Origin: Mesobacterium_A hydrothermale
GTDB lineage: Bacteria; Pseudomonadota; Alphaproteobacteria; Rhodobacterales; Rhodobacteraceae
Direction: 5' to 3'
Length of the DNA stretch: 64,000 bases
Assembly: GCF_035818635.1 (NCBI RefSeq)
Contig: NZ_JAYLLH010000003.1
Coordinates: 1 to 64,000, forward strand
Shown here: positions 7,731 through 16,397 of the stretch, one piece after another
Layout of the letters: every line of letters starts with the position of its first letter
Position numbering within the stretch: position 1 is the stretch's first letter
The notes under the pieces: generated by a model
Databases searched by the model: none
What the model saw: only the letters and a program-made list of their open reading frames with translations
What the model was told of the DNA's origin: nothing
Program-made: the position numbers and the translations under genes

Positions 7731-8873
7731 CTAGGCGCCCCGCCATATCCAGCCGCCGCCAAGAATGCGGCTGTTGTCTGTCTGGTAGAACACGCAGGCC
7801 TGTCCGGGGCTCACGCCTTCCTCGGGGGTCATCAGCTCGACCTGTGCCGCGGTTGCCGAGAGAGGGCGGATGATCGCCTCTCGCGGGGGGCGGGTGGAAC
7901 GGACCTTGACCGAGACGTGCCATTCCTTCTGGCTGTCGAAGGGCGAGTCCCCAAGCCAGTTGATCTCGCGTATCGGGACGACCCGGGTGGCAAGCATGTC
8001 CTTGGGGCCGACGACCACGCGGCGGGTGTCGACGTCGAGCTTGACCACGTAGAGCGGATCGGTCAGGCCGCCGATGCCAAGGCCCCGGCGTTGGCCGATG
8101 GTGTAATGGATGACGCCGGTGTGCCGGCCCAGCACGCGGCCATCGGCATGCACGATTTCGCCAGGCTCGGCCGCGCCCGGGCGCAGTTTTTCGATCACCC
8201 CAGCATAGTTGCCGTCGGGCACGAAACAGATGTCCTGGCTGTCGGGCTTGTCGGCGACGCTGAGCCCGTATTTTTCGGCCAGCGCGCGGGTTGCGGCCTT
8301 GGACGGCAGGTGGCCAAGCGGGAAGCGCAGGTAGTCGAGCTGTTCCGGGGTCGTCGAGAACAGGAAATAGCTTTGGTCGCGTCCAGCATCGGCGGCGCAA
8401 TGCAATTCGGGGCCGTGGGCGCCGATCTTGCGCTGGATGTAGTGGCCGGTCGCCATGCAATCGGCGTCCAGGTCGCGCGCGGTTTCCAGCAGGTCCTTGA
8501 ACTTGACCCGTTCGTTGCAGCGGATGCAGGGCACCGGCGTCGCGCCGCCGAGGTAGCTGTCGGCGAATTCCTCGATCACCGCATCGCGGAAGATGTTTTC
8601 ATAGTCCAGAACGTAATGCGGAAACCCCATCTGCTCTGCCACGCGGCGGGCGTCGTGGATGTCAATCCCGGCGCAGCAGGCGCCCTTCTTGGCCAGCGCG
8701 GCGCCGTGGTCGTACAGCTGAAGCGTCACGCCCACCACGTCATAGCCTTCTTCGGCCAGTTGTGCGGCGACAACGGAACTGTCGACTCCGCCGGACATCG
8801 CCACCACCACTCGCGTTTCGGCAGGCGGCTTGGCAAAGCCGAGCGAGTTCAGGGGGTGGGTATCGAGTGCCAT
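7731..8873 (-). CDS. mnmA: tRNA-specific 2-thiouridylase MnmA
   Basis: A 380-residue enzyme that thiolates U34 of the tRNAs for Lys, Glu and Gln. The ATP-pyrophosphatase P-loop is VAMSGGVDSSVVAAQL (about 23-38). A cysteine cluster follows with PCIRCNERVKF, and the second catalytic cysteine lies in SQDICFVPDGNY. The ATP/tRNA-binding segment ATGHYIQRK and the C-terminal barrel domain (LGRHTGVIHYTIGQRRGLGIGG) are intact. Length is typical. The gene is divergent from sciP with 120 bases between. Confidence 0.96.
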   Translation of the reverse strand: MALDTHPLNSLGFAKPPAETRVVVAMSGGVDSSVVAAQLAEEGYDVVGVTLQLYDHGAALAKKGACCAGIDIHDARRVAEQMGFPHYVLDYENIFRDAVIEEFADSYLGGATPVPCIRCNERVKFKDLLETARDLDADCMATGHYIQRKIGAHGPELHCAADAGRDQSYFLFSTTPEQLDYLRFPLGHLPSKAATRALAEKYGLSVADKPDSQDICFVPDGNYAGVIEKLRPGAAEPGEIVHADGRVLGRHTGVIHYTIGQRRGLGIGGLTDPLYVVKLDVDTRRVVVGPKDMLATRVVPIREINWLGDSPFDSQKEWHVSVKVRSTRPPREAIIRPLSATAAQVELMTPEEGVSPGQACVFYQTDNSRILGGGWIWRGA

Positions 8874-8993
8874 GGCGCGTTCCTTCCGATCCGGCGGAAT
8901 ATAGGAAAATCCGAACCACTCTCAAGGGTCGGTTTCACCGGGCGTTAAAGGCCGGCGTTCAGGGTGTCGGACAGTCCAGTGAGGGTGAGTGGT

Positions 8994-9287
8994 ATGTATT
9001 TGAAGAAAGTCGAAGGGCCAAGGGCGGTTACCCTGCCTGACGGAACGGTGATGACGCGGGCCGATCTGCCCAACGCAAGTACCCGGCGCTGGGTCGCATC
9101 GCGCAAGGCGGCGGTGGTGCGCGGTGTGCTGTATGGGCTTTTGACGCAGGACAACGCGATTGCGACCTATGGGTTGAGCCCCGAGGAACTTGCGGCGTGG
9201 ATCCGGGCGGCGGCGATCCACGGCGACGAGGGTTTGAAGGCAACGGCGATCCAGAAACTCCGGCAAAAAGGAGGTGAAGCTGGTTAG
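8994..9287 (+). CDS. sciP: CtrA inhibitor SciP (DUF1153)
   Basis: A 97-residue DUF1153 protein. In Caulobacter the family member SciP binds CtrA and blocks CtrA-dependent transcription. The family hallmarks are present: VEGPRAVTLPDGTVMTRADLP, then STRRWVASRKAAVVRGV and a helix-turn-helix-like C-terminus (YGLSPEELAAWIRAA). The start was set at ATG 8994, with GAGGGTGAG just before it; an in-frame GTG at 8964 is less typical of the family. It lies 109 bases upstream of ctrA in the same orientation. Confidence 0.9.
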   Translation: MYLKKVEGPRAVTLPDGTVMTRADLPNASTRRWVASRKAAVVRGVLYGLLTQDNAIATYGLSPEELAAWIRAAAIHGDEGLKATAIQKLRQKGGEAG

Positions 9288-9370
9288 CGTCAGATTTTGA
9301 TTGAAAAGCGGGCAAATCAACTTATGGTAACATGCGATTAACCAATTGCCTTTCTAGTTGTCGGTGACCG

Positions 9371-9384
9371 TTAAAGCTCATTAA
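9371..9384. promoter_or_regulatory. Possible CtrA-type TTAA pair upstream of ctrA
   Basis: Two TTAA half-sites separated by six bases lie 13 bases before the ctrA start; a further TTAA stands at 9338-9341. The CtrA consensus is TTAA-N7-TTAA, so spacing is one base short. Autoregulation is known for ctrA, but this site is only suggestive. Confidence 0.35.
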
Positions 9385-9396
9385 TCGGAGAAAGAC

Positions 9397-10116
9397 ATGC
9401 GCGTTCTGCTGGTGGAAGACGATCCGACGACCTCGAAAAGCATCGAGATGATGCTGACCAACGCGAACCTCAACGTTTACGCCACCGATCTGGGGGAAGA
9501 AGGGATCGACCTGGCCAAGCTGTATGACTATGATCTGATCCTGCTTGACCTGAACCTGCCAGACATGACCGGGCATGAGGTGCTGCGTCAGTTGCGGATG
9601 GCGCGCATTGAAACGCCGATCCTGATCCTGTCGGGCGACGACGACACTGACAGCAAGCTAAAGGGCTTTGGGTTTGGGGCTGACGATTACCTGACCAAGC
9701 CGTTCCATCGCGAAGAACTGGTGGCGAGGATCCATGCCATCATCCGCCGGTCCAAGGGGCATTCGCAGTCGATCATTCACACCGGCAAGGTGTCGGTGAA
9801 CCTGGATGCCAAGACGGTCGAGGTCGATGGCAAGCAGGTGCATCTTACCGGCAAGGAATACCAGATGCTGGAGCTTTTGTCGCTGCGCAAGGGCACGACG
9901 CTGACAAAAGAAATGTTCCTGAACCACCTTTATGGCGGCATGGACGAACCCGAACTGAAGATCATCGATGTCTTCATTTGCAAGCTGCGCAAGAAACTGT
10001 CCGAGGCGACGGGCGAGGAGAGCTATATCGAAACCGTCTGGGGCCGTGGGTATGTCTTGCGCGATCCCCAGCCGAAGACCGGCGACGCGGACAATCCGCT
10101 GGCGATTGGCGCCTAG
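9397..10116 (+). CDS. ctrA: Cell-cycle response regulator CtrA
   Basis: A 239-residue OmpR-type response regulator. The receiver domain (1-120) has the acidic pocket VEDDP, phosphoacceptor Asp51 in LILLDLNLPD, and the conserved Lys in DDYLTKPFHREELVARIHAIIRRSKGHSQS, a segment diagnostic of CtrA. The winged-helix domain (about 128-228) contains LTGKEYQMLELLSLRKG and ETVWGRGYVLRDP. In Rhodobacterales CtrA controls motility, competence and gene-transfer functions rather than being essential. Its antagonist sciP is the upstream neighbour. Confidence 0.97.
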   Translation: MRVLLVEDDPTTSKSIEMMLTNANLNVYATDLGEEGIDLAKLYDYDLILLDLNLPDMTGHEVLRQLRMARIETPILILSGDDDTDSKLKGFGFGADDYLTKPFHREELVARIHAIIRRSKGHSQSIIHTGKVSVNLDAKTVEVDGKQVHLTGKEYQMLELLSLRKGTTLTKEMFLNHLYGGMDEPELKIIDVFICKLRKKLSEATGEESYIETVWGRGYVLRDPQPKTGDADNPLAIGA

Positions 10117-10186
10117 AGGAGGCGACTGGACTGCGCGGCAGTCGCGCCCTATCACTCATGACATTCGGGCATGGATGGGGGCGCGC

Positions 10187-12442
10187 ATGGCGGAAATTGC
10201 GGTTGAGGCATTGTCGGCAGAGCAGGCCACGGCAGAACTGGCCCGGCTGGCGCATCTGCTGGCACGGGCGAACGAGGCTTATCACGGTCAGGACGCCCCC
10301 GAAATTTCGGATGCAGACTACGACCGGCTGAAAAAGCGCAATGCCGCGATCGAGGACCGTTTTCCAGAGCTTAAGCGCGACGACAGCCCCAGTGAACAGG
10401 TCGGTGCCGCGCCTGCTGATGGTTTTGCCAAGGTCACCCATGCGGTTCGCATGCTGTCACTTGGCAATGCCTTCGAAGATGCGGACGTCGCCGAATTCGA
10501 CAACCGCATCCGGCGCTACCTGAACCTGTCGGATGATGCGCCGCTGGCCTATACGGCGGAACCGAAGATTGACGGACTTTCGCTCAGCCTGCGGTATGAA
10601 GGCGGGCAATTGGTAGCCGCGGCCACGCGCGGCGATGGGACGGTGGGCGAAAACGTGACCGCGAACGCACGCACCATCGCGGACATCCCCGAAACCCTGA
10701 TTGGCGCGCCCGGTGTGCTGGAGGTGCGGGGCGAAGTTTATATGAGCCACGCGGATTTCGAGGCTCTGAATGCCCGGCAAACCGAGCGCGGCGGCAAGAC
10801 CTTTGCCAATCCGCGCAATGCGGCCGCCGGATCGTTGCGGCAACTGGATAGCGCCATCACCGCAAGCCGCCCGCTGCGGTTTTTCGCTTATGCGTGGGGT
10901 GAGGTGTCGGCGCCTTTGGCCCGGACGCAGTCGGGTGCGATCCAGCGATTGGCCCAGCTTGGTTTCCAGACCAACCCGCTGACAGCGCTTTGCGACGGGC
11001 CACGCGATATGCTTGCCCACTACCGCAAGATCGAGGCGCAGCGCGCCACGCTGGGCTATGACATTGACGGGGTGGTCTACAAGGTCGACGATCTTGCCTT
11101 GCAGGGCAGGCTTGGGTTCCGGTCGACAACGCCGCGCTGGGCCATTGCCCACAAATTTCCCGCAGAACTGGCCTGGACCCGGCTGGAAAAGATCGAAATC
11201 CAGGTCGGTCGCACCGGGGCGTTGTCCCCGGTGGCCCGGCTGGCCCCGGTCACCGTGGGAGGCGTCGTGGTGTCGAATGCGACGCTGCACAACGAAGACT
11301 ACATCGCTGGCCGCGATGCCAAGGGACAACCGATCCGGGGGGGCAAGGACATCCGCGAAGGTGACTGGGTACAGGTCTATCGCGCCGGGGACGTGATTCC
11401 CAAGGTGGCCGATGTGGACCTGTCGAAACGTCCCGACGATGCACAACCCTTTGCTTTCCCATCGGTTTGCCCCGAATGCGGGTCAGAGGCTGTCCGCGAA
11501 GACGGCGACGCTGTGCGGCGCTGCTCTGGTGGCCTGATTTGTCCGGCGCAAGCGGTCGAAAAACTGAAGCATTTCGTTAGTCGCGCTGCTTTCGACATCG
11601 AAGGTCTGGGTGCCAAGCAGGTTGAACAGTTCTATGCCGACGAGGTGCTTCCGATCCGCGAACCCGCGGATATCTTTACCCTGCGCGACCGTGACGCCGC
11701 CAACCTTTCGAAGCTGAAAAACCGTGACGGCTGGGGTGAAAAATCCGCCAACAATCTTTTCGCCGCCATCGACGACCGTCGTCGGATTGACTTGAACCGC
11801 ATTATTTTTTCCCTCGGAATCCGCCATGCAGGAGAGGTCGTGGCAATGGACCTGGCTCGCCACTATGGCACATGGGAGGCGTTGACCACGGCACTGGACC
11901 GGGCGCACCCGGCGCTTGAGCGATACCTTGCCGCCGAACAGGCCGTCACCAGGGAACGCGCCGCGGCAGAGGCCGAGGGCCGCCGTGCCAGGATCAGCGA
12001 AACCCGCAACAAGATCTGGCAAGACGACCCTGCCGTCCCGGTCGCGGCACGGGCCGCATGGGACGATCTGGTGGGCGTTGATGGCATTGGCGCGACGGTG
12101 GCCGTCGCACTGGTCACCGCCTTTGCCCAAGGGGCGGAACGGGCCTCGATCGACAGGCTCGTTGCACATCTCGACATTCAGCCGGTCGCAGCGCCGACCG
12201 ACGCCGGCAGCCCGGTTGCTGGCAAGACCGTGGTGTTTACCGGCACGCTGGAGTTGATGACCCGGGCCGAAGCCAAGGCGCGCGCCGAAGCGCTGGGTGC
12301 CAAGGTGTCCGGCTCTGTCTCTGGCAAGACCGATATCGTCGTGGCAGGGCCCGGCGCCGGATCGAAAGAGCAAAAGGCCCGCGAACTGGGTGTTCAGGTG
12401 CTTGACGAAGCCGGCTGGCTGGCGCTGATCGGGCAGGGCTGA
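10187..12442 (+). CDS. ligA: NAD-dependent DNA ligase LigA
   Basis: A 751-residue replicative ligase that seals nicks using NAD. Domains in order: Ia/NTase domain with catalytic Lys127 in EPKIDGLSLS, OB-fold, a zinc finger (CPECGSEAV then CSGGLICPAQ), a helix-hairpin-helix region and a C-terminal BRCT domain (VAGKTVVFTGTLELM). It is somewhat longer than the usual 670-720, with an Arg/Glu/Ala-rich insert near residues 570-620. The start taken is ATG 10187 (ATG 10175 is in frame); anything further upstream overlaps ctrA. recG follows after three bases. Confidence 0.95.
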   Translation: MAEIAVEALSAEQATAELARLAHLLARANEAYHGQDAPEISDADYDRLKKRNAAIEDRFPELKRDDSPSEQVGAAPADGFAKVTHAVRMLSLGNAFEDADVAEFDNRIRRYLNLSDDAPLAYTAEPKIDGLSLSLRYEGGQLVAAATRGDGTVGENVTANARTIADIPETLIGAPGVLEVRGEVYMSHADFEALNARQTERGGKTFANPRNAAAGSLRQLDSAITASRPLRFFAYAWGEVSAPLARTQSGAIQRLAQLGFQTNPLTALCDGPRDMLAHYRKIEAQRATLGYDIDGVVYKVDDLALQGRLGFRSTTPRWAIAHKFPAELAWTRLEKIEIQVGRTGALSPVARLAPVTVGGVVVSNATLHNEDYIAGRDAKGQPIRGGKDIREGDWVQVYRAGDVIPKVADVDLSKRPDDAQPFAFPSVCPECGSEAVREDGDAVRRCSGGLICPAQAVEKLKHFVSRAAFDIEGLGAKQVEQFYADEVLPIREPADIFTLRDRDAANLSKLKNRDGWGEKSANNLFAAIDDRRRIDLNRIIFSLGIRHAGEVVAMDLARHYGTWEALTTALDRAHPALERYLAAEQAVTRERAAAEAEGRRARISETRNKIWQDDPAVPVAARAAWDDLVGVDGIGATVAVALVTAFAQGAERASIDRLVAHLDIQPVAAPTDAGSPVAGKTVVFTGTLELMTRAEAKARAEALGAKVSGSVSGKTDIVVAGPGAGSKEQKARELGVQVLDEAGWLALIGQG

Positions 12443-12445
12443 GTC

Positions 12446-14539
12446 ATGTCGGCAGGCCGCCCGGAGATCCTGTTCCCGCTGTTTGGCGATTTGACGGGGC
12501 TGGACGGTGTCGGTCCGAAGACCGCCAAGCACTTGGAACAGTTGGAGATCGTTGCACCGCGTGATCTTCTGTTCACGTTGCCCTATGCCGGTGTTGACCG
12601 CGCTTTGCGGGATTCTGTGCTGGATGCGGGCTTGCCCGGCGTCGTCACGGTCATGGCGCGCATCGGTGGGCATACGCCTTCGCGGCGCAAGGGGGGCCCC
12701 TATCGCATCCATGCTGAAGACGCGAAAACCAGTTTCCAGATCGTGTTCTTTCACGCCCGCGGCGACTATCTGCAAAAACTGCTGCCCAGCGGTGAAACCC
12801 GAGTGATTTCCGGCAAGGCAGAACTGTTCGACGGCATAGCCCAGATCGTCCACCCGGATCACATCCTGAAGCCCGAGGACGCCGTTGACCTGCCGGGTTA
12901 TGAGCCGGTTTATCCGCTCACCGCGGGTGTGTCGCAAAAGCTTATGTTCCGCGCGACCGGGTCGGTTCTGAAAGACCTGCCGGAACTGCCCGAGTGGATT
13001 GACCCGGAACTGAAGCGGCAAGAGGGGTGGCCAGACTGGAACGCGGCGCTGGCGGCCGCCCACCGGCCGGTCCAGGCAGGGGATTTGTCTCCCGAAGCGC
13101 GGTGCAGGCAGCGGCTGGCGTATGACGAGCTTTTTGCTCATCAGTTGACGCTGGGCATCGCCCGGCTGGCCCGGCGAAAGGGCAAGGGCGCGGTCACCCG
13201 GGGGGATGGGCGGTTGCAAGCGCGTGTTCTGGCCGCCTTGCCCTATCGGCCGACCGGGGCGCAGACCCGTGCAGTGGGTGAAATCGTGACCGACATGGCC
13301 GCGCCTGAGCGGATGAACCGGCTGTTGCAGGGGGATGTGGGCGCGGGCAAGACGCTGGTCGCCATGATGGCGCTGCTCAACGCGGTCGAAGCCGGCGGGC
13401 AGGGTGTGATGATGGCCCCGACAGAGATCCTGGCCCGGCAGCATATGGAAGGCCTTACCCCGCTGGCACTTGCGGCAGGGGTAACGCTGACGCTGCTGAC
13501 CGGGCGCGACAAGGGAGCGGACCGGCAGCGCAAGCTGGCTGCCCTTGCAGATGGTACGATCGACATTCTGATCGGCACGCATGCGGTGTTCCAGAAGGAT
13601 GTTGTGTTCCACGATTTGCGGCTGGCCATTGTCGACGAACAGCACCGTTTCGGCGTTCGCCAGCGGCTGGAATTGGGGCGCAAAGGGGCCGCGGTTGACG
13701 TACTGGTGATGACGGCGACGCCGATTCCGCGCTCTCTGGCGCTTGCGCAATACGGCGACATGGACGTGTCGGTGCTGGATGAAAAGCCCCCCGGGCGCAA
13801 ACCGGTCAAGACCGCGATGGTGTCGACCGAGCGGATGGACGAGGTGGTGGCCCACCTGCGCAAGGCCGTGGCCGAAGGGCGGCAGGCTTATTGGGTCTGT
13901 CCACTGGTGGATGACAGCGAGTTGGTGGACCTGACCGCAGCACAAACCCGGTTCGAACACCTGCGTGCAATATTTGGGGAGGGCGTTGTCGGCCTTGTCC
14001 ACGGCCAGATGCCCCATGACGAAAAAGATGCCGCCATGGCGGATTTCGTGGCAAATCGGCTGGCTGTTCTGGTCGCCACCACCGTGATCGAGGTCGGCGT
14101 GAACGTGCCCAACGCGACCATCATGGTGATCGAACGGGCCGAGAACTTTGGCCTCGCGCAATTGCACCAACTGCGCGGCCGGGTCGGGCGCGGCGACGCC
14201 GAATCGACCTGTCTCTTGATGTACCAGCCCCCGCTTTCGGAAACCGGCCGCCGCCGGCTGACCACGCTGCGCGAAACCGAAGACGGGTTTCGGATTTCCG
14301 AGGTTGATTTGGAAATGCGCGGGGCGGGGGATGTCCTGGGTACCGCCCAGTCCGGGTTGCCCCGCTTCCAGATCGCCGATCTTGAACGTCAAGCAGTGCT
14401 GATGAAGGTCGCGCAAAGCGATGCACGCCGCCTGTTGGCCGACGATCCCACATTGCAAAGCCCGCGCGGACAGGCCGCGCGCACGTTGCTGTGGTTGATG
14501 CGCCGGGACGAGGCGTTCCGCCTGATGTCTGTCGGATAG
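12446..14539 (+). CDS. recG: ATP-dependent DNA helicase RecG
   Basis: A 697-residue branch-migration helicase that remodels stalled forks and Holliday junctions. An N-terminal wedge/OB domain (about 1-230) is followed by SF2 helicase lobes: Walker A GDVGAGKTLVAMMAL, box II VDEQHRFG, MTATPIPRSLAL, then IEVGVNVPNATIMVIERAENFGLAQLHQLRGRVGRG. The C-terminal region GLPRFQIADLERQAVLM is typical. It is probably cotranscribed with ligA. A LexA-type box follows directly and belongs to the small gene downstream. Confidence 0.96.
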   Translation: MSAGRPEILFPLFGDLTGLDGVGPKTAKHLEQLEIVAPRDLLFTLPYAGVDRALRDSVLDAGLPGVVTVMARIGGHTPSRRKGGPYRIHAEDAKTSFQIVFFHARGDYLQKLLPSGETRVISGKAELFDGIAQIVHPDHILKPEDAVDLPGYEPVYPLTAGVSQKLMFRATGSVLKDLPELPEWIDPELKRQEGWPDWNAALAAAHRPVQAGDLSPEARCRQRLAYDELFAHQLTLGIARLARRKGKGAVTRGDGRLQARVLAALPYRPTGAQTRAVGEIVTDMAAPERMNRLLQGDVGAGKTLVAMMALLNAVEAGGQGVMMAPTEILARQHMEGLTPLALAAGVTLTLLTGRDKGADRQRKLAALADGTIDILIGTHAVFQKDVVFHDLRLAIVDEQHRFGVRQRLELGRKGAAVDVLVMTATPIPRSLALAQYGDMDVSVLDEKPPGRKPVKTAMVSTERMDEVVAHLRKAVAEGRQAYWVCPLVDDSELVDLTAAQTRFEHLRAIFGEGVVGLVHGQMPHDEKDAAMADFVANRLAVLVATTVIEVGVNVPNATIMVIERAENFGLAQLHQLRGRVGRGDAESTCLLMYQPPLSETGRRRLTTLRETEDGFRISEVDLEMRGAGDVLGTAQSGLPRFQIADLERQAVLMKVAQSDARRLLADDPTLQSPRGQAARTLLWLMRRDEAFRLMSVG

Positions 14540-14555
14540 CGGTTTGTTCCATTTT

Positions 14556-14570
14556 GTTCTCAAAAAGTTC
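14556..14570. promoter_or_regulatory. LexA (SOS) box, GTTC-N7-GTTC
   Basis: GTTC at 14556-14559 and GTTC at 14567-14570 are separated by exactly seven bases, the alphaproteobacterial LexA consensus. Flanking it are a further GTTC at 14546-14549 (six-base spacing) and a GAAC-N6-GAAC pair at 14584-14597, so the region is dense in half-sites. It lies 60-75 bases before the ATG of the microprotein at 14630, a position suited to repression. Confidence 0.7.
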
Positions 14571-14629
14571 TTTACTCGCAGCGGAACATATGAGAACAAA
14601 TGGTCAACAAATCGACTCTGGAGGCGAAC

Positions 14630-14752
14630 ATGCTGCGAGACATCAAGACGATCATCGACCGGTCTTCTGACACGTTGTTGCAGGATGCGCTGGGGGTTTT
14701 GTGCCTGTGTGTCGTGATGTTCGGCGCGCTGCACGTGCCGGCCTTTTTCTGA
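14630..14752 (+). CDS. Putative LexA-controlled 40-residue membrane microprotein
   Basis: The frame runs ATG to TGA with a strong GGAGG five bases before the start. The 40-residue product has a charged N-terminal helix (MLRDIKTIIDRSSDTLLQD) and one hydrophobic segment (about residues 20-38, ALGVLCLCVVMFGALHV) ending PAFF. It is the first product after a LexA box and is closed by a terminator at 14895-14934, giving a transcript of perhaps 300-350 bases. By analogy with SidA of Caulobacter, a 29-residue SOS-induced inner-membrane division inhibitor, a checkpoint role is conceivable. There is no visible sequence similarity to claim, so that is inference only. Confidence 0.65.
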   Translation: MLRDIKTIIDRSSDTLLQDALGVLCLCVVMFGALHVPAFF

Positions 14753-14894
14753 CGTTTTCTTCTGCCTGCGTGCTTGTTCCCGCGGGTGTCGCGTTCTGTC
14801 CCAACCTGTCGCGTCGCCCACTCTGCCTGCTCGAACCGGTTCCGTTCAGGTCTGCCAGCCTGATCCGCCGATCCGACACAAGACACGCCACTTG

Positions 14895-14934
14895 ACCGCC
14901 GCCTTCCCATCCCCGGAAGTGCGGCGGTTTTTTC
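14895..14934 (+). terminator. Strong intrinsic terminator
   Basis: The stem pairs ACCGCCGC-CTTCC with GGAAG-T-GCGGCGGT around CATCCCC and is followed by six Ts on the plus strand. It ends the microprotein transcript and lies five bases from the stop of the convergent methyl-accepting protein gene. Bases 14753-14894 show no further gene. Confidence 0.85.
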
Positions 14935-14938
14935 TTGC

Positions 14939-16345
14939 CTAGAAGGTATAGCCGATGCGCAATCCGCCCCAATGCCGCCCGCGCACGGTGATCGGGGCTG
15001 ACAGGTCTTTCATCAGCACATGTTTTCCACCCCCCATGTCGCGGCGATAGACCTGTAACAGGAACGGCGCTTCGCTGCGGCCCGCTTTCAGGCCAACCCG
15101 GTCGTCGAAGATACGCCGGTTGCGGCAATGCGCGGCGTTCCAGACCGGGTCCGTCCCCTGCCGCTTGGAAAAGCGCACATTGTGCGTGGGCAGGTATCCG
15201 TTGCGGTCGACCGCGGCGCAAAACACGATCCGGGGATCCTGCTCCACAGCAGGTTCCTGGATCGGCGGCAACAGCCGGTCGGTGTGTTTGGTGAAGCGGG
15301 TCAAGACCTGCTTGGGGTTGGTTTCGGGGATCGCCGTATAGTTGGTGTCGAACAGATCATCCATCGTGATCCGGCCACTTCCCAGTGCGGCGTCGAATTC
15401 CTGAGAGATTTGCCCGGCGATGTCCTGCGCCAGGGTGATCATGTGACGGTCGTCTTCGGTTCCGCCGCCAAGGGCAACGCTGGCTTGAACCGCGATTTCA
15501 GACTGATCTATCAGGTTCTCCACACGTTCCGTCGTCTTGTGTACGCCGTCCGTGATCCGCCGGATGGAACTGTCGATCTGGGTGATGGACGGCACGAAAC
15601 GTTCCAGCGACTGGTCGGCGCGCTGCACTTGTTCGAAGATGGACCGTGTTGCCAGTTGGGTTTCTGCAACCTGGTTTTCGATTGATGCCAATGCCTTGTC
15701 AGAGTCCTGGCTGCGTTCCAGAAGTGTCGCCGCACGCTGGGCCGATACTTCTGCGCCTTGTTGCAACTGGCTCATCCAGTTGGCCATGTTCTGGATCGAT
15801 TCAGAGATATCCTCTGCCGCGGCAGTGGTTTTCTGCGACAGGTCGTTGATCGCTTCGGCGACGATGGCAAAACCCTTGCCGGCGGCCCCGGCGCGGGCGG
15901 CTTCGATCTTGGCATTCATGGCCAAGACGTTGACCTGTGCGGCAATCGACGAAATCTGGTCGTTCGATTTGCGCACCTCGGTCAGGATGTCTTCGATGGC
16001 CGAGCTTTTCTCGTGGATCGAACGGACCCAACCCGCCAGTTCCACCGAATGTTCCGAGGTTTCCGCGATGAAGGTGACCGACACCTTCACGTTGTTCATG
16101 GTTTCCTCGGCCGTACGGGACACCTCTTCGATGTTTGCGGTGACCTCGCTGTTGGCCTCGACAATCGAGTCAGAGCCAAAGCGCAGCGCTTCCAGTGCGA
16201 TCAACTGTTCTTCGGCCTGGGTCGACAGTTCGTCGAGAAATCCGGCGACATCGACGATTTCCCGGCCCAGGATGCCGGACGCGAGACTGAGATGGGAAAG
16301 CGCCGCTTCAGCCGCGGGCAGGCTAAGTTTGGGGTCAATCTGCAT
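14939..16345 (-). CDS. Soluble methyl-accepting chemotaxis-like protein with C-terminal sensor
   Basis: A 468-residue protein without signal peptide or membrane segments. Coiled-coil signalling helices occupy about residues 30-290; the MCP hairpin core reads SIAAQVNVLAMNAKIEAARAG, then GKGFAIVAEAINDLSQKT. Residues of about 345-468 form a compact Cache/PAS-like domain (VDRNGYLPTHN, CRNRRIFDDRVGL, YRRDMGGGKHVLMKDLSAPI, GRHWGGLRIGY). The domain order is reversed relative to classical receptors, with the signalling module first. The ligand is unknown; a cytoplasmic metabolic or redox signal is likely. No che genes lie nearby. Confidence 0.88.
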   Translation of the reverse strand: MQIDPKLSLPAAEAALSHLSLASGILGREIVDVAGFLDELSTQAEEQLIALEALRFGSDSIVEANSEVTANIEEVSRTAEETMNNVKVSVTFIAETSEHSVELAGWVRSIHEKSSAIEDILTEVRKSNDQISSIAAQVNVLAMNAKIEAARAGAAGKGFAIVAEAINDLSQKTTAAAEDISESIQNMANWMSQLQQGAEVSAQRAATLLERSQDSDKALASIENQVAETQLATRSIFEQVQRADQSLERFVPSITQIDSSIRRITDGVHKTTERVENLIDQSEIAVQASVALGGGTEDDRHMITLAQDIAGQISQEFDAALGSGRITMDDLFDTNYTAIPETNPKQVLTRFTKHTDRLLPPIQEPAVEQDPRIVFCAAVDRNGYLPTHNVRFSKRQGTDPVWNAAHCRNRRIFDDRVGLKAGRSEAPFLLQVYRRDMGGGKHVLMKDLSAPITVRGRHWGGLRIGYTF

Positions 16346-16397
16346 GGGGGCCTCCTGCTTGCAGGGGACTTATAGGCAGCAGGTTCCAAACAGAGCG

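Noticed and set aside
11483..14821. A 1112-codon open frame on the minus strand antisense to ligA and recG
   Set aside because: It mirrors two complete conserved genes and has low-complexity composition rich in Arg, His, Gly and Gln, typical of antisense frames in GC-rich DNA.
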